Part shown: piece by piece, positions 1-11,722 of the stretch
How the letters are laid out: every line of letters starts with the position of its first letter
Position numbering within the stretch: the first letter of the stretch is position 1
Assembly: GCA_002900995.3 (NCBI GenBank)
Contig: CM035313.1
Location: forward strand, 558,001 to 622,000
DNA from: Ganoderma boninense
Lineage: Eukaryota > Basidiomycota > Agaricomycetes > Polyporales > Polyporaceae
Reading direction: 5' to 3'
DNA length: 64,000 bases
Notes under the pieces: generated by a model
Told to the model about the DNA's origin: nothing
Databases searched by the model: none
Seen by the model: the letters and a program-made list of their open reading frames with translations, nothing else
Position numbers and translations under genes: made by a program

Positions 1-225
1 TCCGCAGACAGCTTGACGCCACTGTCCGAAAAAAACAATGACTCGTGGTGAGACCATGTCGATTCACTGTCCCATAACGCACCCGTAGACTCCCCACATA
101 CCGCCCCGCTGGGATAACAATACTTACCTGCTACTCGACAGCCTCCATGTGCACGTCATCTGTTGCGGCCCGCGGGAACCATTTGTCACATTGCGTATAT
201 CCAGCGGGTAACGCACCCGCGCGTC

Positions 226-386
226 AGGGGCATTCCGTTCGACTCCATGCGCGGAGGAACCCATTTGGGCAAGAGAGGCTCGTCATGCCTCGATGGAAGA
301 GCTGCGCCATGACGACGCACTCCTCCTGGGGTCCGCTGTATCATCGAGAGCCAAGCATGACCGAATGCACGTTCGGGCGTATAAAG
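226..386 (+). promoter_or_regulatory. Probable stress promoter of the Hsp9/12 gene
   Basis: An AGGGG stress-response-type element sits at 226-230 and a TATAAAG box at 380-386, about 115 bp before the start codon of the small heat-shock gene. In yeast, AGGGG elements drive HSP12 through Msn2/4; whether that applies here is inference. Confidence 0.4.
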
Positions 387-497
387 ACCGGCTCCCCCAA
401 GCCTGAGCCTAGTGTCAAAGGTCACTGCGCCCCGTTCCACCACCGCTCCTTCTCTCAACCCAGCATCAGCACTTTCAACGCGAATTCGACCCCGAAG

Positions 498-974
498 ATG
501 TCCGATACTGGCAGGCAGTCTTTCTCTGACAAGGCCGAGTCCGCGGTGAAGGTACGTCGTCGTTCACCCCCCTGCTCGACTAGACGGACCGAGCTCGAAT
601 ATTGACGCGAGCGCCGCTCGTGACATACAGCCGGACTCTCAGAAGTCCACAACCGAGCAGCTCGGCGACAAGGCCAAGAGCGCGTATGACTCCGTGGCGT
701 CGACGATGCAGCCTCAGGTGAGTCCGGGGCGCGTCTCGCTAGTCTCTTCGCACCAATGGTTGCAGCGATACTGAACGGGCACGCCTGCACAGAGCGAGAA
801 GTCGACCAGCCAGAAGGCCGGTGACGCCTTCAGCAACAACTCGAACCAGGATTCAGTGAGTTTTCTTTGTGCTTGGTCGCATCGGCGGATAGAGGTAGAG
901 GAGAGTGATGTTGACGTCCTCTGCAGGAGTCGATGACCGAACAAGCGAAGAGAGCTTTCGGCGCGAACAAGTAG
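498..974 (+). CDS. HSP12: Hsp9/Hsp12-family stress protein, 83 aa, 4 exons
   Basis: Exons 498-551, 631-717, 793-855 and 927-974 join in frame (252 nt, 84 codons with stop). The protein starts MSDTGRQSFSDKAESAVK and repeats the family motif of a polar helix with DKA/EKA and QLGDKAKSAYDS, ending in TEQAKRAFGANK. Hsp9/Hsp12 proteins are small, hydrophilic and lack cysteine; they fold into amphipathic helices on membranes and are induced by heat, osmotic stress and stationary phase. Length fits the family (about 70-110 aa). Introns are 79, 75 and 71 bp with GT-AG ends. The gene converges with the alpha-galactosidase gene, with only 147 bp between the stop codons. Confidence 0.9.
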
Positions 975-1121
975 ATGCCGAGGAGAGTTCCCTTGTGCCG
1001 ATCAGACGACCATTGTGTATGATAGTTCGCGCTTTTGCGCATCCGAGTAACACCGTTGTACCTTACAGACGAGGAAAAGGAATACTTCGTTAAACCTGTC
1101 TTCGAAAGCATTGGATGGCGG

Positions 1122-3318
1122 TTAAGCAGGCTTGATGAACAACGCCGCAGTGTCGTGGGTGTCAACCGTAGTCGCAAAGCTCGTCGTGAACTTGCCGAGG
1201 TCCTTGCCCGTCCACATGTCGTGAACCGTGAACGAACCGGAACCGAGGCCCGGAACGTTGGCGAAGTCGAAAGTCATCGTCGCGGCGGTGGAGTTGGTGT
1301 TGATGATGAAGACGTGAGTACCCCTCGACGACGCGCCTGCGTAGAACTGGGGAGGCGACGGAATGGAGGCTCCGGCGGTGGGGGTGAATGGAGCCGCGGG
1401 AGTGCCAATAGTAGCGTCTTGATGGAACGCGAGCAGTTCATGGTTTGTAATGATATCGACTTGGGTAGAGTTCAAGCGGGAGAGCTGTCAAAGTAAAGTT
1501 AATGCTAGGCATGTATTCATTGACACAGTCGAGAGCGGCTTACATCGGTGCCGAGAAGGATTGGGCTCTTGAAAAGCACCCACGCGGCAAAGTGCGTCCG
1601 CTGCTCTTGGATCGTCAGGGCCCCGTTGCCGATTTCCATCATATCCCTGTCAACATGTTAGGTTACGAGTATGTGCGATCGTGGCAGAGTCCACATACAT
1701 GTCGTTGTGAGAGTAGAAGTCAATAGAGTTGAGGTGCTGGACGTTCGTGGTGATGATGCTCGTGATGTAGCTCCACGACGCACTTGCATCCCCGGACATA
1801 CGCCACGAATGGCCCTACGCAAGTGTTTATTTAAGGGAGGGAGGGTAGCAATGCCGAAGAGAGGCGTACCACACGAGCACCCCACTCCCACACGTTTGCA
1901 TTCCCCCAGATACAGATATCGAATTGGAACGGTCGACCAGTGTCGTTCATGGCAGCACTGATCCCAGCCTGAAGATGAGTCATGTGAGCTCCGAAGAGAG
2001 TGCTTGAACGTACGTCATCTGACGGTAGCGAATTGCGGAGTTTGAGTTACTATCACACCACTCCGTGAGGTTATGGCAAGGAGGAGAAGCGAAGACAGGC
2101 ACGTACTACCAATCGCCACCAGGCGGGGTCTGTGAACGGATAGGTCAAATTTATTGAGAGGTCATCTAGGGATAGCAGACATACACTGCTGTCGGACCAG
2201 TTTCCGGGAACATTGCAGTTATCTGACGGAAGCAGAAGGTTCAACGTCCTGCTGACCCATGAGGTAGCATGGGACTCAAAATTGACATACCGTACTTGAG
2301 ATCTAGGCACGAAAAGGAAACCATGTGAACGCGCTCGCAAGAGATGATGCCAAGGGGCCAGACTTACAATCCACCCCCCACTCAGCGAAGGTCGCGGCAT
2401 CTAGCTCCTCGTTTCCAAGGGAGCCTGGGAACCCAGCGCAAGTCTTCGTTCCAGCATCGCTGTTTCCCAAACACTCCTTCCAGCACACACTGCATGCGCA
2501 TATATGGAGATGAACGCACCTATATATGCCGAGCTTGAGGCCGAGCGCGTGTACTACATCGGCAACGCCACTAATTCCGTTGGGGAACTTGCTGGGATCG
2601 GGTACAATGCGACCAGTGGATGCGTCCCGGGTGGTGAGCGGCCAGCAATCCTACCAGAGACCGGATGCTGAATCCACATATACAGTAAAACGAGCGGGAA
2701 CACATACGTCGATGTTGACATACTCGTAGCCCGCGTCGGCTAGTCCAAGAGAAACGAACTGGAAGGCAGCATTCAGGATCTTTGTTTCGTTGATGTCTGT
2801 CAGAGGACTGCTGTTAGGTTCTGTGAGCCATCTAAAGTCTGGATCAACATACTGCAACTATATGCGTTCCAAGAGTTCCAACTGGTTTAGGATTTGAAGT
2901 CAGGTTGTTGCATGCTTTGGATTGTGGAAAGGATAGCTCACCCAAGTGCAGGGAGCTTTCCTACGTCGTGAGACGGGCCAATGGTTGGAGCGGTAGCGGC
3001 AATTCCTGCGATGGTGCTCGAGGACGCAGATGGCACAGACGTGGAGGTCGGAGCGGCGGTCGTGGTATCGCCCGAGGTGTCTCGAACACACTGAGAGTAG
3101 TACGGATTCAGGTCCGTGCAGACCCATCTGCAAAGAGGCCAAAAGGTTCATCTGTGTCAATATATGCGCGCACAGGAACATAGGACTTACCCAGCAGGAC
3201 AAGCCGTGCGACCTGCCCACCCGATTCCTCCACATTGCCCGTACTCCGACTGAGCGGCCACGGATGCAAGAAGCGCTCCGAAAACGTAGGCGAAGAGGGG
3301 GGACGTATAGACTGCCAT
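1122..3318 (-). CDS. Secreted CBM1-GH27 alpha-galactosidase, 482 aa, 14 exons
   Basis: Exons (minus): 3318-3191, 3127-2942, 2881-2853, 2796-2708, 2650-2520, 2459-2368, 2302-2291, 2222-2185, 2129-2107, 2049-2010, 1968-1870, 1814-1699, 1646-1544, 1484-1122; total 1449 nt. A signal peptide (residues 1 to about 22) is followed by a fungal CBM1 ([15 protein letters not shown]...VC...YYSQC) and a Ser/Thr linker. The GH27 barrel then follows: [59 protein letters not shown] (the Asp after KY is the family nucleophile), [22 protein letters not shown] (Asp is the family acid/base). A C-terminal beta-sandwich closes it. It should release terminal alpha-1,6-galactose from galactomannans outside the cell. 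One exon is only 12 nt. The donor after 2010 (GTTCAA) is weak, so that junction is the least sure. A TATAAAG box lies about 50 bp upstream. Confidence 0.9.
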
Positions 3319-3365
3319 GGCGGACGCTGCCTCCAAATCAATCTGTCTTGCATCGCCAGCGGAGC

Positions 3366-3372
3366 CTTTATA
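3366..3372 (-). promoter_or_regulatory. TATA box of the alpha-galactosidase gene
   Basis: TATAAAG on the minus strand, 48 bp before the predicted ATG at 3318. Position and sequence fit a core promoter. Confidence 0.4.
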
Positions 3373-3454
3373 CCGACGAGAGTGATTTGCTGACCTATTC
3401 CTATGACACTTGACCGCCAGTCTAATTCAAACTTTAAGCGTAATTGGCCGCCGC

Positions 3455-3526
3455 CGTGCATGTTCACGAGGATTGGAAGAAGTTCTAGGTCGTGCATGTT
3501 CATGCGGATTGGAAGAAGGTCCAGGT
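3455..3526. repeat. Two-copy 36-bp tandem repeat upstream of the alpha-galactosidase
   Basis: Copies 3455-3490 and 3491-3526 share the core CGTGCATGTTCA and GGATTGGAAGAAG and differ at a few bases. The repeat lies 140-210 bp upstream of the glycosidase start, so it could be promoter sequence. No coding potential is seen in it. Confidence 0.6.
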
Positions 3527-4681
3527 CATGAGAGAGGACCATCGGCGAAGTCTCGGCTTGAGAAGCCTAAGGATGATCCGAATTGAGGTCCATGCATGGG
3601 CTCCAGGGAACAACAGGGCAACATACCTGGCTGGAAGACGCATATATGCTCTGTCTCCAAGCTTTTTCCAAACCAACCGTCGACGTCGACCTCGCTTGCG
3701 CACGACATGAGGCGTTCGCCTTCCGCTCGGACCTTGATCCAGAGCTTATGCGAAGGGGCTCATAGTGTCACAGTGGCAAACGTAAGGGAAGCATGGCCAC
3801 GAGAACAGCATCCAGGCTGGGAAGTGGAGTGCAGGCGACATCACGGTCCATGGAAGAGTTGTCTTCTCAGAGTAGCGCTCATTATCCGACTCCCGGACGG
3901 GTCCCGGACGGCCCGCGGAGCTGCCAAAAACTCCCTGGCATTCAGAATGTCATCATTCGTGTTGCGTATGCAATTGTCTATGCACAGCAGACAATGATAC
4001 CCATCCACCGGCGTACCACGGGTACGATGGGACCGGCACACAGCCCGTGCGCGCGTCGCCTCCCAAAAGCGGACCTGTTACGCGTAAATGAGTCGAACGC
4101 GCACCACGTGACCGTGTTTACACCTCCATTTCGGGGAGGCTATGGGAAAGGCTCTTTGACTCGAGCAGCCCCTCTCTGCCCCCGATGTATGCGCTCGCTC
4201 CTTGTCCACGTACCACCACGATCATCTTCACCCCATCGTGCGCACAACGCACCCCCTCCTGCATCATTTCAACATAGCACGATGGGCAGTAAAATGGCGG
4301 AGATTGGTCTCCTGTCGCTAACCTGTTCCCAACCTGAATTTTCAGCAGCGCTCGTTAACAAAAGAACAATGCAATGTTTGTATGGGCCTTTTACCAGGTA
4401 AGTATCCATTGTTATTGAGTTCTATACGACGCTCACAATCGCGGTCCGGAATATGACTGTGGCTGGAGACCAGTCCCGCCCATTTTGCAGCCATATTCCG
4501 GGTAGCCGCCGTTGCCCGTAGTGCACGAGTCACTCGAGGGCCATGCGAGGCAGCACATACACAGCAACTCGGAAACAGTAGGTATCGCCAGCGAGGGAGA
4601 GTAGAGGGAAGCATACGTTCAAGACAGCAAAAGGAGAGCATATATGTGCAAAACATATCTCTTCGAACGACTTTCGCAAAT
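3527..4681. other. Intergenic region, no gene recognised
   Basis: This stretch lies between the 5' end of the alpha-galactosidase gene and the 3' end of the viroplasmin-domain gene. Open frames exist (for example 202 codons on + at 3793-4401), but they lack recognisable domains, family motifs or intron structure and I treat them as chance. Confidence 0.5.
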
Positions 4682-7068
4682 TCAAGACGGGAACATGAGA
4701 CCAAGGCTGCCCATTGGGACAGGCACGGGCACCATCGCAGGCGAAGGCCGCACAGCAAACCCGGACGTCCTGCAAAGCCGACACACATAAGCACCGCCTT
4801 TCACAGCACGTATAAAGGCGGATACAGCGACGTACCCGGCGGGAATGTTCGTGCCCCTCTGGATCGGGGAGCGTGGGTCGAAGCTCACGTCGTGCACGAC
4901 CACCTCTGCTCCTACACCTCGCGCCGCCTCCGAGAAGCTCATCATCCCCAGGCTTTCCTGGATCCGAGCAGTCGGAGACCGGCTATATGCGCGGCTTTCG
5001 CTCGGCCCCATGATAGGTGTGTGTCCTCCACGAGACCTTGAGGACGAACGCGAAGACGCTGAACTCGACACTGTAGACGCAGACGGGGCGGCCGACGAGG
5101 GCGCGGACGAGGAAGGCACAGGAGACGCGGTCATGGCAATCGTTGAAGGGGCCCTCGACGACCTTGAATGGCTTCCAGCGGATCGCCCGCCGCCTTCTTC
5201 GATTCTGGGGCGTTCGCCGCAGTTGATGCACGCATACTCCGGGTGCTCACACGCGCAAGGGAATCCACCCGGGAGCGGACGCATGGACATATCCCCGACA
5301 GCCGTCGACGCAGGCAGGGGACTCGCGGCAGGCGACGTCTGGACCCCGTTGTGGACGTGCTGTCTCTTGAGCGGGGACGGAGATGTGGCCTGCACACCTG
5401 CTTCGGGGTTCTTGCGACGGCGGGGCGAGTCGGTTTGCACACCTGCTTCTGCTTCTGTGTTCTTGCAGCGGCGGGCTTGCGTCAAGGACGGCTCGGTCTG
5501 CACTTCTGGCTCGCTCAGAGGTCGGGTCACGCGCGTTGCGGTCTTCTTGTTCTTCCCGGGTTCAGACGGCGGCGAAGATGGCGGCACACTCGCAAGCGAC
5601 GAAGAGAAGCGGTCGCTGCCGTTCGGCGTCGAGCCGGTACAGCGGGGGGTTGACGTTGCGCTCGGGGAGCTGATGACTTCCGTTACAGTTGCAGGCGGGG
5701 GCGACGGCGCGCTTGACCACGTCTTCGATCTGGTCACCGCCGACATCGGGCTTGACCTTGAGGACTCGGGCCATCCCACACGTTCGCGCGCTCTCAGGTT
5801 CGCATTTGCACCGCGAACGTCTTCGACTTCGTCTTCGAGTTCAGTGCTCCCCTGCTCAGGAGTGTTCGGCGCGGTCGCGTACTCGGACAAGGACGTCGAC
5901 AAGACGGAGTTCCTGTCGTCGCGGTCTGCCACGCCTGCTTCCCGTCTCTGCCCACTGGGCCCGATGCGGGCGAGCCAGTCCTCGGGGAAATAGCGAGTGC
6001 CGAAGGACGACGGCGAGGAGATGTGCGTGCGCATGTCGCTCGACGCGAGCGACGGCGACGACGCGTACGAGAGCGACTGTGCGTACCGGTAGCGCGGGGT
6101 GGAGAGCCCAGGGCTGTTCGCGAACCTGTTTGTGGTCCGCGTCTCGTTCGTCGGGATATCCGACACCGGCCCGCGCGGCTCCGAGCCGGTCCTCGTCTCC
6201 GGCGTACGTGACATGCGCGGCCGCCGCCGAGCGTCGGGTTCGGGCGACGGGAGCTCGACCGTCCGTCGAGTCGAGCGGGAACGAGTGCGCGCAGGCGTAC
6301 GCGCGGATTCGGAGACCGTTGGGGAGTCTTGCACACGAGGTTGGACTTGAATGTGGTACGCCGGCTCGGTCGCCGATCTTGCGAGCGCTGCGGTGCGTCT
6401 TGACGATCTGTCTTGCTGCCTTCTCTCGCTCGTCGAGATCACACTCGGGCTCGATGCACTCGGTCCAATCTTGCTCGTCCGCGCGTCCGCGAGGGCAGCA
6501 GCGATCTGGGCATCGCGCGCGGCCCTCCCCGCAGAGCTCCCCTTCGAGGTTGACGTAGGCGTCCGAGCCTCACTTCCAGCAGGGCTATCTTCAGTCTGCC
6601 TGCGCCGCTGCCTGACGGGCCCGCCGTCGCTGCGACCTTCCGGCTTCTTGGAGCTCTTCCTGCTCATACCCACAGGCTTGTCTTCGTCTTCGTCTTCTTC
6701 TTTCGGTGGTCGCTTGACCGCCCGCGTCGCGCCCCGTCTGTGTGCGCGCTCGTAATGCCTGGCGGCATCATCGAAGTATGTGAAGCCCTGGAACTGGGCA
6801 TGGGGCACCCCGGTTGTATTCTCGGCCACGTCCAGCCTACAACCGTGCACAACACACATCAACACAGCCCACGGGCCTTAGGACAGGCAGCACACCCGCC
6901 AGACGCAATGGAGAAGGAAAGACAGCCCTCCATCCGACCCAATGCGTGCTGCGGCACCCCGTCCCGCCAGCCCGACCGTGCAAGAGCTAGAAGACGGAAG
7001 ACTCACCAATTCGTGTACACCCCGGGCTTCACGCCGACGAGGACGACGTACGCTTGCTTCTTCGTCAT
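4682..7068 (-). CDS. Viroplasmin-like domain protein with long disordered tail, 716 aa, 3 exons
   Basis: Exons 7068-7007, 6836-4836 and 4769-4682 sum to 2151 nt. Residues 1 to about 58 match the viroplasmin/RNase H1 N-terminal domain: KKQAYVVLVGVKPGVYTNW, then QFQGFTYFDDAARHYE. In RNase H1 this small domain binds RNA-DNA hybrids; here no RNase H catalytic domain follows. The other roughly 650 residues are rich in Ser, Pro, Arg and Thr with basic and acidic patches, and are predicted disordered. A repeated element of the type AGVQT/NGVQTSP occurs around residues 455-515. The last intron (4770-4835) is 66 bp and in frame; retaining it would add 22 residues. I prefer splicing because donor GTACGT and acceptor TTGCAG are good. 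The function of such proteins is unknown; nucleic-acid binding is inference. Confidence 0.75.
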
Positions 7069-8102
7069 GCACTGCTCCTTCTGCCAGTGTTTACGGGGGC
7101 GTGACAGGCGTTGGGGGGAGGTGCTGCTGGTGGGGGAAAGGAACCAAGTTGAAGGGGACTAGGTGAGACGCGTCGCGACGCGCCCGCTAATTGGCGTGTC
7201 TCGGCTAGCGGCCGACGCGACGGGATCACGTCCTCCCCCCAGAGACCACAGACCAGAAACTCAGCTGCTTCCTGCGAATGCTCGGACCCCAGGCCCCTAT
7301 CGGGTGCACATTCATCCATGGATATCCGCCGACGTTCCGGCCATGGCATCTCCTCGGCCGCAGGCACCGCAGGAGGACAGTGGACGGCACATGCACACAA
7401 GGGAAAGAACTTCGGCCGCGGCGGCGCGGCTGACCATCATGGATCAGAGGCTCCTAGCCTCCCTTCGCAGACTGAAACGCGAGCTAGCCACAGATAACGG
7501 CATTCACGTCCTAGGACGGCCGTCATATGTGGTCTACCTGGGAACACCGCTGCCCGTGCGGTGTATTTGGGAGCCAGGGACCCTGGATGATGCAGCCATC
7601 GTGGGCAAGGGAAGCTCCTTTTCTCTGCAGCATTGCCCAGGACACACGCAGATCGCACTGGGACTGTGGACGGAAATGCGGCAGGAACCTTCCGCGGACC
7701 CGGATGGCGACTCGATACGATGGATGCCTGCCAACGCGAATGTCCGCGCGAATGATAGCGCGGCCGTTCGATATCGCTGCAGGCTCGACTTCACTCCACC
7801 ACGGTGAATCTTGTGCGCGCACACACACCGCCCGCACCTCCGTGAGGCAGAGATGTCGCTCGATGGCGAGGATCGAGGGGGTATGCCATCCGGATCTGGG
7901 GATGTAGACTAGTAGACGTATGCGACTGTGAAAGCGAAAACAGGCCTGATTACTCCGAGCATACCGAGAGCGATATTGATATAAGTATCCAACGAGAGTG
8001 CAGAATAACATAGCGCGCGGCCCAACTCTGTAACCACACTCACCGCCACCTCTATCCCATCTTCATCCTTCCATCCTCCATCCATCGCTACGGGCCGACG
8101 TG
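7069..8102. other. Intergenic region, no gene recognised
   Basis: About 1 kb between the start of the viroplasmin-domain gene and the end of Atg27. A 214-codon open frame on + (7163-7807) and overlapping minus-strand frames show no domain or motif. The region presumably holds the promoter of the viroplasmin gene and the Atg27 terminator. Confidence 0.45.
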
Positions 8103-9295
8103 TCATACTGCGATGTATCCACTCCGGCTCGCGCTCTGTCTTGGGCGGACGGCGGAGCATATGTGCGAGACGAGGTCGCGCAGCATGTACGGGACCTCTC
8201 TCCAGAAGTCGCGATGTCTGCGTTGGGTTAACGGCATGTGATTAGCGAGGGGGCTTGACTTCCAGAAGGAGAACGGAACCGAGGTGCTGTACGTACGGGA
8301 TGAGGTCCGAGCCCGAGGCGCCGTATGTCGAGTAGTTGTAGTAAGCCCCGAGGGCGAAGTACGCCACGAACGCGAGGAACAATCTGCGCACACGCGCACG
8401 GACGGGGCGATACGGATAGGGACATGTCAGCTCAACATCGCATACATGGAGTAATCGTGGAGGAAGCGGCTCACAGTAGGAAGAAGTACCCGAGCCCGGA
8501 CCCGACCGACTCCTCCTTCTCTCCGCCCGACCCTGACTTGTCGTCCCCGCCTTTGCTGGGATCCTTCGTGCCCTCGTCTGGTGGGCTTTCGAAGGGACAA
8601 CCGGCTGGTGCTTCCCACTGGATGTAGAGGTCCTTGCCGTCGTAGGAGGTGAAGTTGAGGTTCGCCATTTCGGATGAGCAGAGCAGTTTTACGTGGAGAT
8701 GTTGCGGTAGTGGCTCCGAGCCGACAGCGCTGGGATACGACGCGCCGGTGAAAGTCAATTGAAGGCCCTTGGGTGCTGTGGCGCATATAGCCGGTGAGCA
8801 TCAAATCCACGAGAATCGAGCAAACGAAAACGGAAACGTACAGGTAGTGGCCTCATATGACACTGCGCTGGCAGAGGAGTTGGCGAGGGGGATGACGGAC
8901 AACACCTGCTCGTCTTGCCCGTTCTTCTTGGTCGTCCTCACGAGGCATGCTCGTGTGCCGGACGGACACTGGAGTTGACCCGCCAATGAAGTTAGCCCCT
9001 GCAGCCCCAGAAACACAGGCACGACAGAGCGCACCTGATCCTCCGTTGGGACGTCCTTCTTCGGTGGCAAGTCCTCGCACAGGTTGAAGGAGAGTGTGTC
9101 ATGTATGGTGGACGGAGGGAGGCTGATGTCGCGCTCGGCTGCGAACACGCCCTTGAGGCCGGTGAGGTCGTACTGGTTCTGGCCGATGGTGACATGGCAG
9201 TCGAATGGCTTCTGGTCGTCCTGCGCGGCGACGAGTGCGGAAAGGAGCGTGAGGAGGACAGCGCGCGAGACAGGGTGTCTGTGAAACGACGGCAT
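8103..9295 (-). CDS. ATG27: Autophagy-related protein 27 (Atg27), 318 aa, 4 exons
   Basis: Exons 9295-8842, 8775-8475, 8383-8297 and 8217-8103 sum to 957 nt. A signal peptide (about residues 1-24, ending SALVAAQ) leads into a lumenal MRH-like domain with paired cysteines (FDCHV, FNLCEDLPP, LQCPSGTRACLV, LLCSSE, APAGCPFE). An acidic Gly/Ser linker follows, then one transmembrane helix (YFFLLLFLAFVAYFALGAYY) and a short cytosolic tail with the family block HRDFWREVPYMLRDLVSHIC. Atg27 is a type I membrane protein that cycles between Golgi, endosome/vacuole and phagophore sites and helps traffic Atg9. Length matches the family (about 270-330 aa). It is divergent from the Josephin gene, with 420 bp between starts. 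Confidence 0.9.
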
Positions 9296-9715
9296 GGCGA
9301 GCGGAGCCAGCTATATGCTCTGAGACACGAGGCCAGAAAATCAGCGGAGAGGAGAGAAGGAACGAAGGGTGAAGCTGAAGGCGGAGACAGAGGCAATCGG
9401 CCGGCGCAGCTCTCGAAGGTGTGTGATGATGGTAAACTTGCAGCGGACACCCGCCTGTGCTCGGTCGGTGCTGGTGCGCGCGTCCTTCCCGCCATTGTGG
9501 CACAGTCGCGTACTGAGGACCCCGAATGATGTGTTACGTAAGACACGCGTCAGGCATAGGGACCTCGGGGAGTGCTGTATAGAGGACCCAAGGACGCGTA
9601 AGTAAACGAGACGCGTCAGTCTCTGTGCCCTTGCATTTTAGATCTTGGCTACGATCTCCCTTATAAGTGCCCCAGCACATCCTTGGCCGCCACTTTCTTG
9701 CTCTCTCTCTCTGCG
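9296..9715. promoter_or_regulatory. Shared divergent promoter region of Atg27 and the Josephin gene
   Basis: 420 bp separates two opposed start codons. A TATAAG sequence lies about 55 bp before the Josephin ATG. No other element can be named with confidence. Confidence 0.35.
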
Positions 9716-11722
9716 ATGGCCACCATCCGGGACCTGGTCCCCTCGATCTACTTCGAGAAGCAGGAACCAGGCACTGCGCTCTGTGCTCAGCACGCGCTCA
9801 ACTCCCTCTTGCGTCAGTCCATCTCACTTCCTTCTCGTCCTCACCGACCCTCACCTCCGTTCTGTGTTATACAGAGGCACACTACGTGAGCCTGTATTTG
9901 ATCCATCGCCCCAGGAGTGACCCTAACATATGCGGGCCAGTATTCTCCTACAGAGCTCGCAGACCTCGCGCGCGAACTAGATCAAGACGAGAACCTCGCA
10001 TTAGACGACGATGCCCGCGCAGCTACGAGCAATAACATGGACGACTCAGGTGCGTTATCTGTGCTCTTTTGTCTTTCATATTGTCCCCGACATCGCTCGT
10101 GGCGCAGGCTTCTTCTCCGTGCAAGTCATGCAGAGGGCCCTGCAGAACTTCGGTCTCGAGTGCGCATTCACCTGCAGGTGTTCAATCTCGTCCCACGAAT
10201 CTAACTCTCTTTTATTTTCTTAGTCTCGTTCCATGGGAAGCTGAGACCCAGAGACCATACCATCCACACCCGGAGTACGTCACCACCCGCCACTTTTGCT
10301 CAGACTCGCCCGCCCGCTGACTGTGTGCTTGCTGCGGCAGAACACAACTAGCGTTCATCCTGAACCATGACCTCCATTGGTATACATTGCGCCGTTTTGG
10401 CAACGTCTCGCTCGACCCAAGTCCCGAGGCCGATCCTGGTGGCGGGTTTTGGTTCGACCTCAACTCCATGAACGATACCCCGCAACGTATCGGGAACCTC
10501 CACCTGGGCATGTTCCTCCACCAAGCACGTACCAATGGTAAGCACCAGCTACTGAACGTCATCACCTGTTACGCCACTATAAACTCACCAACTTCATTCT
10601 ACAGGCTACACAATTTTCGCCGTCATCCAGAGAGACCCCACAGAGCCACTTGCCCTGCCCCGCACGACAGTGGACGAGATGTTCGCATACATCGAGGAGC
10701 CCACCGGCCACTACGCACATTCCTACGCCGCAGCTGCGGCCTCGGGAGCGGGAGCCTCCTCGTCCCATCCGCACGTCGAGGGCTTCGAAGACGAGGACAT
10801 GGAGCTCCAGGCCGCGCTGCAAGCCTCCCTCGGCAACGGCGACTACGGCGACTACCTCCCGCAGCGCTTCGCCCCCTCCTCCGACATCCCCGGCTCGCTC
10901 CCCCAGCAGCAGCCGCCTCGCGCGGGGTCGGGCATCCCCATCCCGCGCGCGTACGACGACGACAACGTGATCATGGTCGAGGACGAAGAGGAAGAGGAGG
11001 ACCAGCGCGGCGCGCACGTCCAGACGCACGCGCGCGCGCAGGTGCAGCCCGAGCCCGCGGACCAGGTGCTCGCGAGCATGGCGCGCCAGCGCGCGGTCAT
11101 GGAGCACATGCGCCGCGAGCAGGAGGTCGCGCTCCAGGAGCAGTACGAGGAGGAGATCGCGCGCATCGACGCCGCCGCGCGCGCTCGCCGTGCCGCCCAT
11201 GCCGGTGCCGGTGCTGGTGAGGGGGAGGGGGGCGAAGACGAGGACGCGATGCTCCGGCGCGCGATGGCGGAGAGCGAGGCGATGGCCCACAGCGCTCAGG
11301 CTGCTCCTGCCGGCTCGGGCTCGCCCCCTGACGAGGGTGGGGCGGCGACGCCGCATGCGGGACAGGGACAGGGACAGGGACAGGCGCAGGCGCGGGGACA
11401 GGCGTGGCTGCAGCACAGGGTGTACGACGACGAGGACGCGGAGCTCCAGGCGGCGCTGCGCGCGTCGCTGGAGACCGTCCCCGCTGGCTTCCGCGTGCCC
11501 AGCCCGCCGCCGATACCCGCCCCGCCTGCTGTTTCGTTGCAGGAGCAGGAGCAGAGGCAGGGCGCGGAGGCCGTCGTGCCGCCCCCGGTGCCGACACCGG
11601 TACAGCGGCAGGCGTCGTCGGACGCCGAGACGGAGTCGGACGCGGGGAGCGAGGGGCCGCAGGCTGTGCAGCCGAGCTTGGAGGAGATCAGGAGGATGCG
11701 GCTCGCGAGGTTTGGTGGTTGA
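9716..11722 (+). CDS. Josephin-domain deubiquitinase, ataxin-3-like, 550 aa, 7 exons
   Basis: Exons 9716-9812, 9875-9885 (11 nt), 9941-10049, 10108-10177, 10224-10274, 10341-10537 and 10605-11722 sum to 1653 nt. The Josephin domain (about residues 1-195) carries the catalytic Cys in GTALCAQHALNSLLQ, then NNMDDSGFFSVQVMQRAL, the catalytic His in NHDLHWYTLRRFG and the Asn/Asp in WFDLNSM. The C-terminal half has three ubiquitin-interacting motifs: EDMELQAALQASL, EDAMLRRAMAESEAMA and EDAELQAALRASL. Between them is disordered Gln/Ala-rich sequence, and the protein ends EIRRMRLARFGG. Family members trim polyubiquitin chains in proteasome and ER quality control. The 11-nt exon is required to give LLQ in the catalytic helix, which supports it. 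The combination of Josephin plus tandem UIMs is that of animal ataxin-3. Confidence 0.92.

Noticed and set aside
3793..4401. 202-codon + frame upstream of the glycosidase
   Set aside because: No domain, mixed composition, lies in a promoter region with a tandem repeat.
4845..5993. 382-codon + frame opposite the viroplasmin-domain gene
   Set aside because: Complement of a Ser/Pro-rich exon; no start context, introns or motif.
7163..7807. 214-codon + frame between the viroplasmin and Atg27 genes
   Set aside because: No motif and several equally open frames on the other strand.
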